This document shows, in pieces, positions 52,801-63,020 of a stretch of DNA of 64,000 bases. Each line of letters starts with the position of its first letter. Positions within the stretch are counted from its first letter, which is position 1. The notes below the pieces were generated by a model. The model was not told the DNA's origin, ran no database searches, and was given only the letters and a program-made list of their open reading frames with translations. Origin of the DNA: Vanilla planifolia (Eukaryota > Streptophyta > Magnoliopsida > Asparagales > Orchidaceae); the NCBI GenBank assembly GCA_023846275.1, contig JAIUJO010000295.1, positions 62,001 to 126,000 on the forward strand, given 5' to 3'. The position numbers and the translations under genes were made by a program.

Positions 52801-52825
52801 TATAAGATATTATTTATTTTTAAAA

Positions 52826-52985
52826 CCTAACCTAACCAAACCAAGACAAACCAAACCAAAACAGATCGAACCGAATCAAACCAAACCACCGAACCAAACC
52901 GAACCGAACTGAACCGAACCTAATCTAACCGAACCGAGCCAAAACGGTCCGAACTGAACTAAACTGAATAGAATCGAACCCCACC
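52826..52985 (-). repeat. ACCGA/ACCAA (TCGGT-type) pentamer block 1
   Basis: Units of AACCG, AACCA and variants (TCGGT on the minus strand) for about 155 bp. They pass through ACTGA, ACTAA and ATCGA units into CCCTA units. Read on the minus strand, every fifth base stays T across the transition (AGGGT, AAGGT, TGGGT, GGGGT, TCGAT, TCTAT, TCAGT, TTAGT). The new family therefore continues the same register. Confidence 0.9.
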
Positions 52986-53251
52986 CAACCTTACCCTACC
53001 CTATCTTGCCCTCCTTACCCTATCCTACCCTACCTATGCTACTCTATTCTATTCTACTCTAACTTATCCTATCCTAGCCTTGCTTAGCCTAGCCTAACCT
53101 AAGCTAGCTCTACTCTGCTATGCTCAACTCTACTTTACTATACTCTACTATACTTTACTCTACCCTATCCTACCCTACTAGCTTAATCTAGCTCTATTCT
53201 GCTATGCTCAACTCTACTTTACTATACTCTAATGTACTCTGCTCTACTTTA
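52986..53251 (-). repeat. CCCTA then CTCTA/GCCTA satellite inside the inverted repeat
   Basis: CCCTA units (to about 53035) end at the common TATGCTACTCTA junction and are followed by CTCTA and GCCTA units. A segment near 53100-53150 (GCTCTACTCTGCTATGCTCA, then ACTCTACTTTACTATACTCTA) is repeated near 53190-53230 with about 90-bp spacing. The whole is enclosed by the inverted-repeat arms. Confidence 0.85.
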
Positions 53252-53354
53252 ATATATAATTTTAAAGATTATATTTTATGATGTTAATCTTTATGTTTAA
53301 TGTACGATACATTGAACTTTTCTATATATATATATACACATTAATCTTTTGTGT
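53252..53354 (-). repeat. Inverted repeat, right arm
   Basis: ATATATAATTTTAAAGATTA through GTACGATACATTGAAC to CATTAATCTTTTGTGT is the reverse complement of 52696-52800. The left junction is abrupt: CTCTACTTTA to ATATATAA. On the right it runs via GTGTACATATATATG into TTTGTTTGCCTTGG and then ACCGA pentamers. The arms are separated by 451 bp. Confidence 0.92.
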
Positions 53355-53397
53355 ACATATATATGTTTGTTTGCCTTGGTTCTGTACGTTGCCCTAT

Positions 53398-53555
53398 CGA
53401 ACCGAACCAAACCAAATCAAACAAAACAGAAGAGAACAGAACAAAATCTAAAGTTACCTAACCGAATCGAACCGAAATGAATTGAACCGAACCAAACCAA
53501 ATCGAATCGAACAGATCAAAACTCAACTGAACTAAACTGAATTGAATCGAACCCT
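53398..53555 (-). repeat. ACCGA/ACCAA pentamer block 2
   Basis: AACCG/AACCA units with variants (AACAG, AACAA, ATCGA) ending GAACTAAACTGAATTGAATC and then CCCTA units. The exit matches block 1 (GAACTAAACTGAATAGAATC) at an offset of about 574 bp, so blocks 1 and 2 with their CCCTA tails are direct duplicates with the inverted arm between them. Confidence 0.9.
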
Positions 53556-53872
53556 ACCCTATTCTACCCTACCAACCCTACCCTACCCTATGCTACTCTA
53601 CTTTACTCTTGCCAACCATAGCTTAGTGTAGCCTAGCCTACCATAGTCTGGCTTCCTTAGCCTAACCTAGCCTAACCTAACATAACTATACTCTACTCTA
53701 CTCAATTCTACTCTACTCTACTCTACCTTACCCCATTTTACTATACCTACCCTACCTTCCTATACGTTGCCCTACCCTACCCTACACTACCCAGCATTAC
53801 TTTACCACACCCTACCCTACGCTACCCCACGCCACTATACACTCTATCGAATAGAACTACAACGATCTACAC

Positions 53873-53965
53873 AAAATCGAAATGAGCCAAACTAAACCGA
53901 ATGGAACGGAACATAAAGTAACTGAACATAAACGATCCCATCTGAATCGAACCGAACTGAATTCT
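53873..53965 (-). repeat. ACCGA-type pentamer block 3 (degenerate)
   Basis: Units such as AACCG, AATGG, AACGG, AACAT and ATCGA between CCCTA-type stretches, following TATCGAATAGAACTACAACG. It is more diverged than blocks 1 and 2. Confidence 0.75.
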
Positions 53966-55227
53966 AATGAACCCTACATTACCATACCTTACTCTACTCT
54001 ACCCTACCCTATCTTAACATACCTTATCCTATTGTACCCTACCCTACCCTATGCTACTCTACTCTACTCTACTCTATTCTAGTCTACCCTAGCCTAGCCT
54101 AGTCGAGCCTAGTCGAGCCTAACTTAGCCAAGCCTAGCATAGCCTATCCTTTCTCTACTCTACTCTACTCTTCTCTACTTTACTCCACCCTACTCCACAC
54201 TACTGCACTCTACCTAACCCTATTCTACCATACCCTCCCCTACGTTAAACTGCACTACCCTACCCTACCCTATCGTATCGTATCCTATACTACTATACAC
54301 CACTCTACTCTACTCTACTCTACTCTGTTCTAATATACTCTACTCTACTCTACTCTATTCTACTATACATTAGCCTACCATAGCCTACCCTAGCCTAGCC
54401 TAACTTACCATAGCCTTGATTACACTAGCCTAGCCTAGCCTAACCTTGCTTTTCACTACTCTACTCTACTTCACTTTACTCTAATCTACTCTAGCCTAGC
54501 TTAGCTTAACTTAGCCCTTCTCTACTCTACTCTGCTCTACTCTACTTTACCCTACCCTACACTATCCTATGCTATTATACTCTACTCTAAGCTACTCTAA
54601 CATACCCTAGCAAAGCCTAACCTAGTCTAGCCTAATCTAGCTCAACTTTACTCCACTCTGCTCTACTCTACTCTTCCCTACCCTACCATACCGTTTTCTA
54701 CCTTACCTTACTCGACTTTACCTTATCCTATGCTACTCTACTCCAATCTTCTCAACTCTACTCTATTCTACCCTACCCTAGCCTAGCCTAGCCTTACTCT
54801 ATTCAACTCTACTCTACTCAAACCAAGCCTAGCCTAACATAACGTAGCCGAGCCAAGCCCAGCTTTATGCTATTCTACTCTACTCTAGTTCACTCTATTA
54901 TACTCTAGCCTCACCAAGCACTACTTTACTCTACTCTGCTCTCCTATGTTCTACTATGCTTTGCTCTGCTCTGCTTTACTCAATACTTCTAGGTTCTACT
55001 CTTCTCTACTCTACTCAACTCTACTTTATCATACCCTACTTTATCCTTTGTTACTCTACTATGCTCTACTGTACTCCATGCTACTCTGCACTACATTACT
55101 CTATGCTACTCTACTTTACTCTACTCTACTCAAGCCTACATTAGCCTAACCTAGCCTAGCATTCCTTTGCATAGCTTAGCTAGGCTAACCTAACTCAACT
55201 ATACTCTACTATACTCTATTCTATTTT

Positions 55228-55345
55228 ACTAGACCTTGCCCTACCATATCCTACCCAACCATACCCTACCCTACCTTTACCATACCCAACCATACCCTAT
55301 CTTATCTTACCCTATAATATCTTATCGTACCCTCCCCGACCATAT
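55228..55345 (-). repeat. CCCTA block
   Basis: One of the longer CCCTA runs, about 23 units with CCATA, CCCAA, TCTTA and TCGTA variants, followed by CTCTA/CTCCA units. Confidence 0.8.
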
Positions 55346-57246
55346 CTTATCCTACTCTACTCCACTCTACTCTTCTCTAGCCTACCCTACTCTAGCTTAG
55401 CCTAGCCTAGCCTAGCCTAACCTAACCCTACTCTACTCTACTCTGTCCTACTTTATTATACTCTACTCTAGCCTACTTTTCCCTTGCCTAGCCTAGTTCT
55501 ACTCGTCCCTACCTTACCCTATCCTACTCTACCTTACCTTAACATACACTTCTCAAACCTACTCCACTCTTTTGTCCTCTCCCCTCTCTACTCTCCTATC
55601 CTCTACTCTGTTCTGCATTACTCCACTCTTCTCCACTTTATTCCACTATACTCTACTCTGCTCTACACAGCTCTACTCTACTCTATTATATCCTATCAAA
55701 TATTACCATACCTTATTCTACTCTACTCTACTATCACTAACTACTCTACTCTACTCTACTCTACCCTACCTTAGCCTAGCCTAGCCTAACCTTGCTTGTC
55801 TCTATTCTTCTCTGCAATAGCATACCCAAGCCAAGTGTAGCCTTGCCTTGCATTCCTTAGCCTAACTTAGCCTATCATAATCGAGCTCTACTTGACCCTA
55901 CTCTATTGTACTATACTCTAGACTACTCTATCTGACAATACCGTACTTTACACTACCATAACCTACTCTTCCCTATCATACCTTACCATACCCTACCTTG
56001 CACTATGCTATGCAACACTGGTCAACTCAACATAACTCTACTCTACTTTATTCTACTCTCCTACCCTATTCTCACCTATACCATTCCCTACCCTACCCTA
56101 TCCTACCATACCCATCCCTATGCTATGCTATAGTACTTTAGTATATTCTACTCTACACCACTCTACTCTACTCTATTTTATTCTACTCTACTCTACTCTA
56201 TTCTGCTCTACTCTATTTTATGTCACTCTACTCTGCCCTACTCTATGTTTCACTACTCTACTCAACTTACTTTACTCTAGTCTACTCTATCCTACCTTAC
56301 CCTACCCTACCCAACTTCACCCTATTCTACCCAACCTTACCCATCTACCTTACACTGCACTATGCCAATCTACTCTACTCTACTATACTCTACCCTACCC
56401 TGCTCTACATTACTCTACTATATTCTACTATACTCTACTCTAGTCAGCTCTCCTCTACTCTAATCTAATCTATTCTACTCTTTTCTAGCCTAGCTTAGCC
56501 TAGACTACCCTAACCTAGCCTTGTCTTATTGTACTCTACTCTACTTTACAATATTCCACTCTACTCTTCTCCAACCTAGCTGAGCCTAACATGGTGTAGC
56601 CTATCTAACCTTATGCTATTCTATGCTAGTCTACTCTTGTCTACTCTTCCCTAGCCTAGCATAGGCTAGCCAAACTTTGTCAAACCTAACTCTACTCTAG
56701 TTTACTCTATCTTACCATACACTATTATGCCATAGTCAACCCTACCATACCTACCCTACTTTACCTGACCCTATCTTACTCAACTCTACTCTACTATATT
56801 ACACTCTACTCCACTTTACTCTACTCAAACCTACCCTAGCTTAGCCTAGACTTATTAGCCTAACCTAGACAAACTTAGCTCTACTCTACTCTACTCTACA
56901 CTACTCGAGTCTACTCTACTTTACTCTACTATACTCTACTATACTCTACTCTACTCTACTCCACTCTACCCTAACATACCTTACCATCCTACCAAACCCT
57001 ACCCTATTCTATCATACCCTACCCAACCTTACCCTACTCTACTATACCTTATTTTACTCTACTCTATTCTATTATACTCGATTCTACTCTATTATACTCT
57101 ACTTTGCTCTACTAAATCCTAGCCTAGCTTAACCAACATTTACGTAACTCTACTATACTATATTTTACTCAACTCTACCTTACACTACCATAAACTACTC
57201 TATAGTATATTACTCTACTCTACTTTACTCTAATCAACTTTAAACA

Positions 57247-57300
57247 CTTCTCTTCTCTGCTCTTCTCTTCTTCCTCTCTACAACTCTCCTCTCCTCTTCT
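57247..57300 (-). repeat. CTCCT/CTTCT pyrimidine block
   Basis: TCTTCTCTGCTCTTCTCTTC then CAACTCTCCTCTCCTCTTC. It is the complement type of the AGAGG patches. Confidence 0.75.
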
Positions 57301-59004
57301 TTGCTCCACGTTGCTCTGCTCTACACTACACTAAACCACTCTTCTCTACTCTTCTATGCTCTGCTCTCTTATATTCTATTATACTCTGTACTACTATACC
57401 CTACCATTCCCTTCCTTAACCTATTCTATTCTGCTAAACTATACTCTACTCTAGTCTACTCTTTCCCACTCTACTCTACTCTACTCTACCCTACTCTAGC
57501 TTACCTTAGCTAAGTCTAGCCTAACCTAGACTTACATTGCCTTGCTTAACCTAGCCTAGCCTAACCTAGCTCTAGTCTACTCTGCTCTACTCTATTTCAT
57601 TAAACTATATTATACTTTACTGTAGTCTACTCATCTATATTATACTATAGTGCACTGTACTCTACTCTATTGTACTAAACTCTACTCTTCTCTACTCTAC
57701 TCTAGCATAGTATTACCAAGCCTAACTTAACCTAACTCTACTCTACTCAACTCTACTTTACTCTACCTTACTATACCTTAACTTATACTACTATACTTTA
57801 CACTAGTCTGTTCTCCTCTCCTTTACTCTACTCTGCTCTACTCTACTCTACTCTGCATTGCTCTCCTTTGCTCTGCTCTTCTCTGCTCCACTCTTTTCTA
57901 CTTTAACCTTCTCTACTCTACTCTACTCTACTCTGTTTTATGCTGCTCTTCCTTACTTTGCTATGCTTTACTCTTCTCTACTCTACTCTTCCCTATCCTA
58001 ACCGATCATACATTAACTTATGCTACTCTACTCTAATCTACTCTATTCTATTCTATTATACTATACTCTACTCTAGCCTTGCCTAGCCTTACTTAGCTTA
58101 GCTAAGCCTAGCCTAACTTAGCTCTACCCTACTCTAATCTTCTCCCTTCTACTCTACTCTACACTACTCTACTCTACTCTACTCTACTCTTCTTTACTCT
58201 ACTCTACTCTACTCTACTCTACTCTACATTACACTACTCTCTAATCAAAACTAACATAACATAGCTTAGCCTAACTTAGCCATCTATTACTGCACTCTAA
58301 TCCAAATGACTCTATTATTCACTAGCTAGCTTAGTCTTGTTAGCCTAGCATTACTCTAATATACTTTACTTTACTCTACTTTATCTTACTTATCTTATCC
58401 TACTCTATTCTGTTTTACTCTACTCTACTCTACTCTACTTTACTCTATTCTATTTTACTCTACTCTACTATGCTCTACTTTATTCTACTCTACTATAGCC
58501 TAACAAAGCCTAACATAAACTAGCATAGCTTAGCCCTCTATTACTCTATTATCCTCTACTTTACTCTATTACACTTTATCCTAGCTTAGCCAAGCTTATC
58601 CTTGAATTACTCTACTTTATTCTACTCTACTCTACTCTACTATACTCTACTCTACTCTACCCTACACTACTCAACTCTACTCTACTCTACTCTATCATAC
58701 TATACTATACTCTACTCTACTTTACTCTATTATACTCTACTCCACTTTAATCAACTCTACTCTACTCTTCTCTACTCTAGTCTACTCTACTCAACTCTAA
58801 CTCTACTCTACTTTACTCTTCTCACTCTACTCTTCTCTACTCTCTACTACTTAACACTACTCTATTATACTTTACTCTACTCTAGCTTAGCCTAGCCTAG
58901 CCTTCTTTAACCTAGCTCTACTATACTTTACTCTACCCAACCCTACTCTGCCTTACACTACCCAATGGTGTCTACACTATACCACTCTGCTCTACTCTAC
59001 TCTA

Positions 59005-59035
59005 CTCTCCTCTCCTCTCCTCCTCTCTTCTCCAC
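59005..59035 (-). repeat. CTCCT pyrimidine block
   Basis: TCTCCTCTCCTCTCCTCCTC-like patch followed by TTTGC/CTTTG units. It is the same sub-family as the patches at 57247 and 62956. Confidence 0.75.
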
Positions 59036-60246
59036 TACTTTACTTTGCTCTGCTTTGCCTTACTCTCATCTCTTCTTCTCTTTTCTGCTCTTCTCTACTT
59101 TGCTCTACTCTGCTCTACTCTAGTCTACTCTGTTCTACTCTACTCTACATTACTCAACTCTATTCTATTCTACTCTACTCTCCCTGCTTTACTCTATCTT
59201 ATCATACCTTAGCCTACCTTATGCTACTCAACTCTACTTTACACTGCTCTAGTCTACTCTACTTTTCTTAACTCTACTCTAGCCTAGCCTTACCTAGTCT
59301 AGCCTTGCCTAACCATTCTTTTCCTAACCTTGCCTTACCTAGCCTAACCAAGCAAAACTAAACTCTACTCTACTATACTCTACTCCATTCTACTTAACTC
59401 TATTCTATACTACACTACTCTACTCTACTATATTATATTATACTCTATTCTACTCTACTCTACTCTATCCTATTCTACAATACTCTACTCTAACCTACTC
59501 TAACCAAGCTCTACTCTACTCAACTCTACTCTATTCTATTCTAGCATACCATACCCTCTCTTACCCTATGCTACCCTACTCTACTCTACTTTACTCTCTC
59601 CTATTCTCTACTCTGCTATAATCTCCTCTACTCTCCTCTCAACTCTTCTACTCTACACTGCTCTACTCTATTTTGCTCTACTCTGCTCAATTTTATTCTA
59701 CTCTACTTTGCTCTGCTTTCCTTTTCTCTACTATACTCTACTCTCCTGTGCTCTCTATTCTACTCACTCTGCTCTACTGTACCCTATCCTACCGTACTCT
59801 ACCTACCTTAGCCTACTCTATGCTACTCTACTACACTTTACTCCACTTAACTTTACTCTGCTCTACTCTAGATTAACCTAGTCTAGCCTAGCCTAGTCTC
59901 GCTCTACTCTACTCTATTATACTCTACTCTACTTTATTCTATAGTATCCAACCCTACCATACCCAACCCTATCCTACCTACCTTACACTACACTACTCTA
60001 CTTTACTCTAACTTTACCTAACCTTGCTTAGCAAAGCCTACTGTAGCCTAGTACTACTCTACTTTATTCTGATCTATTCTACTCTAATCTACTCTACTTT
60101 ACTATACTCTACTCTACTCTATTCTACTCAACTCTGCTCGACTCTAATCTACTCTACCTACTCTGATCTAGTCTACCCTACTCTACTCCACTCTACACTA
60201 CTCTACTCCACTCCACTCTTCCCTACTCTTCTCTACTTTACCTAAC

Positions 60247-61358
60247 TTTACTCTACACTGCCCTACTCTACCCAACTCTACTATACTCTACTCTACTATA
60301 TTGTACTCTATTTTAACTTAGCATAGCTTAGCCTAACCTAGTGCTACCCTACTCTTTTCTACTCTACTTTACTCTATAATACTCTACTCTACTCTTTTAT
60401 ACTCTACTCTACTCTACTTTACTCTATCTTATCCAACTCTACTTTACTCTACTCTACTCTACTCTAGTTTGTTCGATTCTATTCTACTCTACTCTACTCC
60501 ACTATGCTCTGCTAAACTCTACTCTACGCAACAATACTATACTTAATCCTAGGCTAGTATAGCTTAGCCTTACCTACCTTTACTCGACTCTGTACTATTA
60601 TACTCTATTATACTCTACTCTGTTCTACTCTAGCCTAGCCTAACCTAGCTCTACTCTACTCTACTTTACTCTATTCTACTCTACTATTTTCTACTCTACT
60701 CTACTCCATCCTTTCCTATTCTACCCTATCCTATTTTACCCTACCCTATTTTACCCTACCCTATGCTACTCTACTTTACTCTACAATGCTCTACTCACCT
60801 GAACTCTCCTCTCATCTACTTTTCTTTGCTGTACTCTACTCTGCTTTACTCTTCTCTTCTATTCTCTGCTCTACTCTACTTTATAATTCCCTTCTTATCT
60901 TTTCTCTGCTCTACCCTACATTACTCTATTTTGCTTTGTTCTACTTTACTCTACTCTATCCTACCCTACCCTATCCTTCCCTACCCAACCTTATCCTATG
61001 CTACTCTACTCTACTATACTCTATACTACTTTCCTCTTTTCTCCTCTCCTCTATCCTACCTTACTCAACTCTATCCTATCTTACCCTACCCTATGTTATG
61101 TTACCCTACTCTACTCTACACTACTATGCTCTATTCTATCCTTCTCTACTCTTCTCTACTCTACTATACTCTACTCTATTCTATTCTTCTCAACTATATT
61201 ATACTTTACTCTGCTCCACTCTACTTTACATTACTCTGCTTTACCCTACCCTACTCTACTCTCCTCTCATTGGTTCTCTTCTACCCTACCCTATCCACCC
61301 TATCCTATCCGACCCTACCATACCCAATCCTATTTTACGCTACTCTACTATACTTAGC
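60247..61358 (-). repeat. Segmental tandem duplication, copy 1 (about 1.1 kb)
   Basis: Matches 61359-62480 in order with high identity. Landmarks include CTTTACTCTACAC, AACTTAGCATA, CTCTAGTTTGTTC, TAGGCTAGTATAGCTTAGCC, CTACTCACCTGAACTCTCCT (60791), AATTCCCTTCTT, CTACTTTCCTCTTTTCTCC, ATGTTATGTTACCC, CTCATTGGTTCTC and TATCCGACCCTACCATACCC. These contain strings foreign to plain CTCTA repeats. Local offset is 1,112 near the start and 1,136 at the CACCTGAAC anchor. Confidence 0.92.
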
Positions 61359-62480
61359 TTTACTCTACACTACCCTACTTAACCCAACTCTACTCTACTG
61401 TATTGTACTATACTATACTCTGTTCTAACTTAGCATAACCTAGCCTAACCTAGCATTGCCCTACTCTTTTCTACTCTACTTTACTCTACAATACTCTACT
61501 CTGCTCTACTCTTCTATATTCTACTCTACTCTACTCTACTCTACTCTATCCAACTCTACTTTACTCTCCTCTACTCTACTCTAGTTTGTTCTATTCTATT
61601 CTACTATACCTACTATACTATACTCTACTCTACTCTATTTTAATATACTCGATCTTAGGCTAGTATAGCTTAGCCTAACTTACCTCAACTCTACTCTACG
61701 CTACTCTACTTTGCTCTACTCGACTCTGTTCTACTATACTATATTATACTCTACTCTATTCTACTCTATCCTAGCTATGCTTAGCCTAACCTAACCTAGA
61801 TCTACTCTACTCTACTTCACTCTATTCTACTCTACTATTTTCTACTCTACTCTGCTCTATCCTTTCTTATTCTACCCTACCCTATTTTACCCTACCCTAC
61901 ACTACTCTACTTTACTCTACAATGCTCTACTCACCTGAACTCTCCTCTCATCTACTTTTTTTTACTGTACTGTACTCTGCTTTACTCTTCTCTTCTTTGC
62001 TCTCCTCTACTCTACTTTACAATTCCCTTCTTGTCTTTTCTCTACTTTAACCTACATTACTCTATTTTGCTCTGTTCTACTTTACTCTACTCTATCCTAC
62101 CCTACCCTATCCTTCCCTACCCAACCTTACACTATGCTACTCTACTCTACTCTACTCTATACTACTTTCCTCTTTTCTCCTCTCCTCTATCATACCTTAC
62201 TCAACTCTGTCCTATCTTACCTTACCCTATGTTATGTTACCCTACTCTACTCTACTCTATTATGCTCTACTCTATCCTTCTCTACTCTTCTCTACTATAT
62301 TATACTCTGCTCTATTCTATTCTTCTCAACTATACTATACTCTACTCTGCTCCACTCTACTTTACATTACTCTACTCTACCCCACCCACTCTACTCTCCT
62401 CTCCTTGGTTCTCCTCAATCCTACCCTATCCTATCCGACCCTACCATACCCTACCTTATGTTACGCTACTCTACTATACT
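61359..62480 (-). repeat. Segmental tandem duplication, copy 2 (about 1.1 kb)
   Basis: The direct neighbour of copy 1 with the same landmarks (CACCTGAACTCTCC near 61933, TCCTTGGTTCTCC near 62401, TATCCGACCCTACC near 62429). It differs by point changes and small unit-length indels. The overlapping LYSTL-like open frames in the two copies are similar because the DNA is duplicated, not because of coding constraint. Confidence 0.92.
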
Positions 62481-62955
62481 TTACTCTACTCTGCTCTACT
62501 CTAATCTACACTACTCTACCTTACTCTACTCTACTATACTTTACTTTATTCTATTACACTCTACTATACTTTTCTCTACCCTACTCTACTCTACTCTACT
62601 ATACTTTAATCCACTCTACTTTAGACTACTATGCTCTACTCGACTCAATTCTGTGCTACTCTACTCAACTCTACTCCTCTCTTCTCTACTCTAAGTTAGC
62701 CTAGTCTAGCCTCACCTAGCCTTACCTAGCCTTGCTTAGCCTTGCCTAGTCTATCTTAACCTTGTTCTACTCTACTCTACTCTACTTTTCTCTACTTTAA
62801 TCAACTCAACTCTAATTTTCTTTAATCTACTCAAGTCTACTCTACTTTACATTATCCTAGCCTAGCCTAACTCTACACTACTCTGCTCTATTCTACCTTA
62901 TCTTACCCAATATTACCCTACCCAATGCTACTCAACTCGACTCTACCCTACTATA

Positions 62956-63020
62956 TCCTCCTCTCCTCTCCTCACTTCTCCTCTCCTCTACTCTCCTCTC
63001 CTCTTCTTTCCTCTTTTTTG
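62956..63020 (-). repeat. CTCCT pyrimidine block
   Basis: CCTCCTCTCCTCTCCTCAC then CTCCTCTCCTCTACTCTCC and CTTCTTTCCTC. It is the longest CTCCT patch in the right half and nearly pure pyrimidine on the plus strand. Confidence 0.85.

Larger units (their letters stand above)
49973..52825. other. AT-rich non-satellite segment of unknown origin
   Basis: About 2.85 kb with very high A+T (by eye near 80 percent), no pentamer structure and no credible open frame. The left edge is abrupt, from CTCTACTTTACTG to TTATGTTTCTTAATC. The right edge passes from TTATTTTTAAAACC into ACCTAACCAAACC pentamers. I see no TG...CA ends, target-site duplication or terminal repeats spanning the whole segment, so I cannot call it a particular transposon. 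It contains a diverged ~247-bp tandem repeat and AT microsatellites. It may be remnant intergenic DNA, a non-autonomous element or another satellite family. Confidence 0.8.

Noticed and set aside
49973..52825. Intact transposon filling the AT-rich segment
   Set aside because: No matching terminal repeats or target-site duplication at its two edges, and no transposase or reverse transcriptase frame.
60763..61428. Longest open frame (221 codons, Leu/Tyr/Ser/Thr-rich) and its overlapping frames
   Set aside because: All three frames of the strand are open at once and show the same pentapeptide periodicity. There are no promoter, splice or codon signals, and the open extent equals the CTCTA/CCCTA block length.
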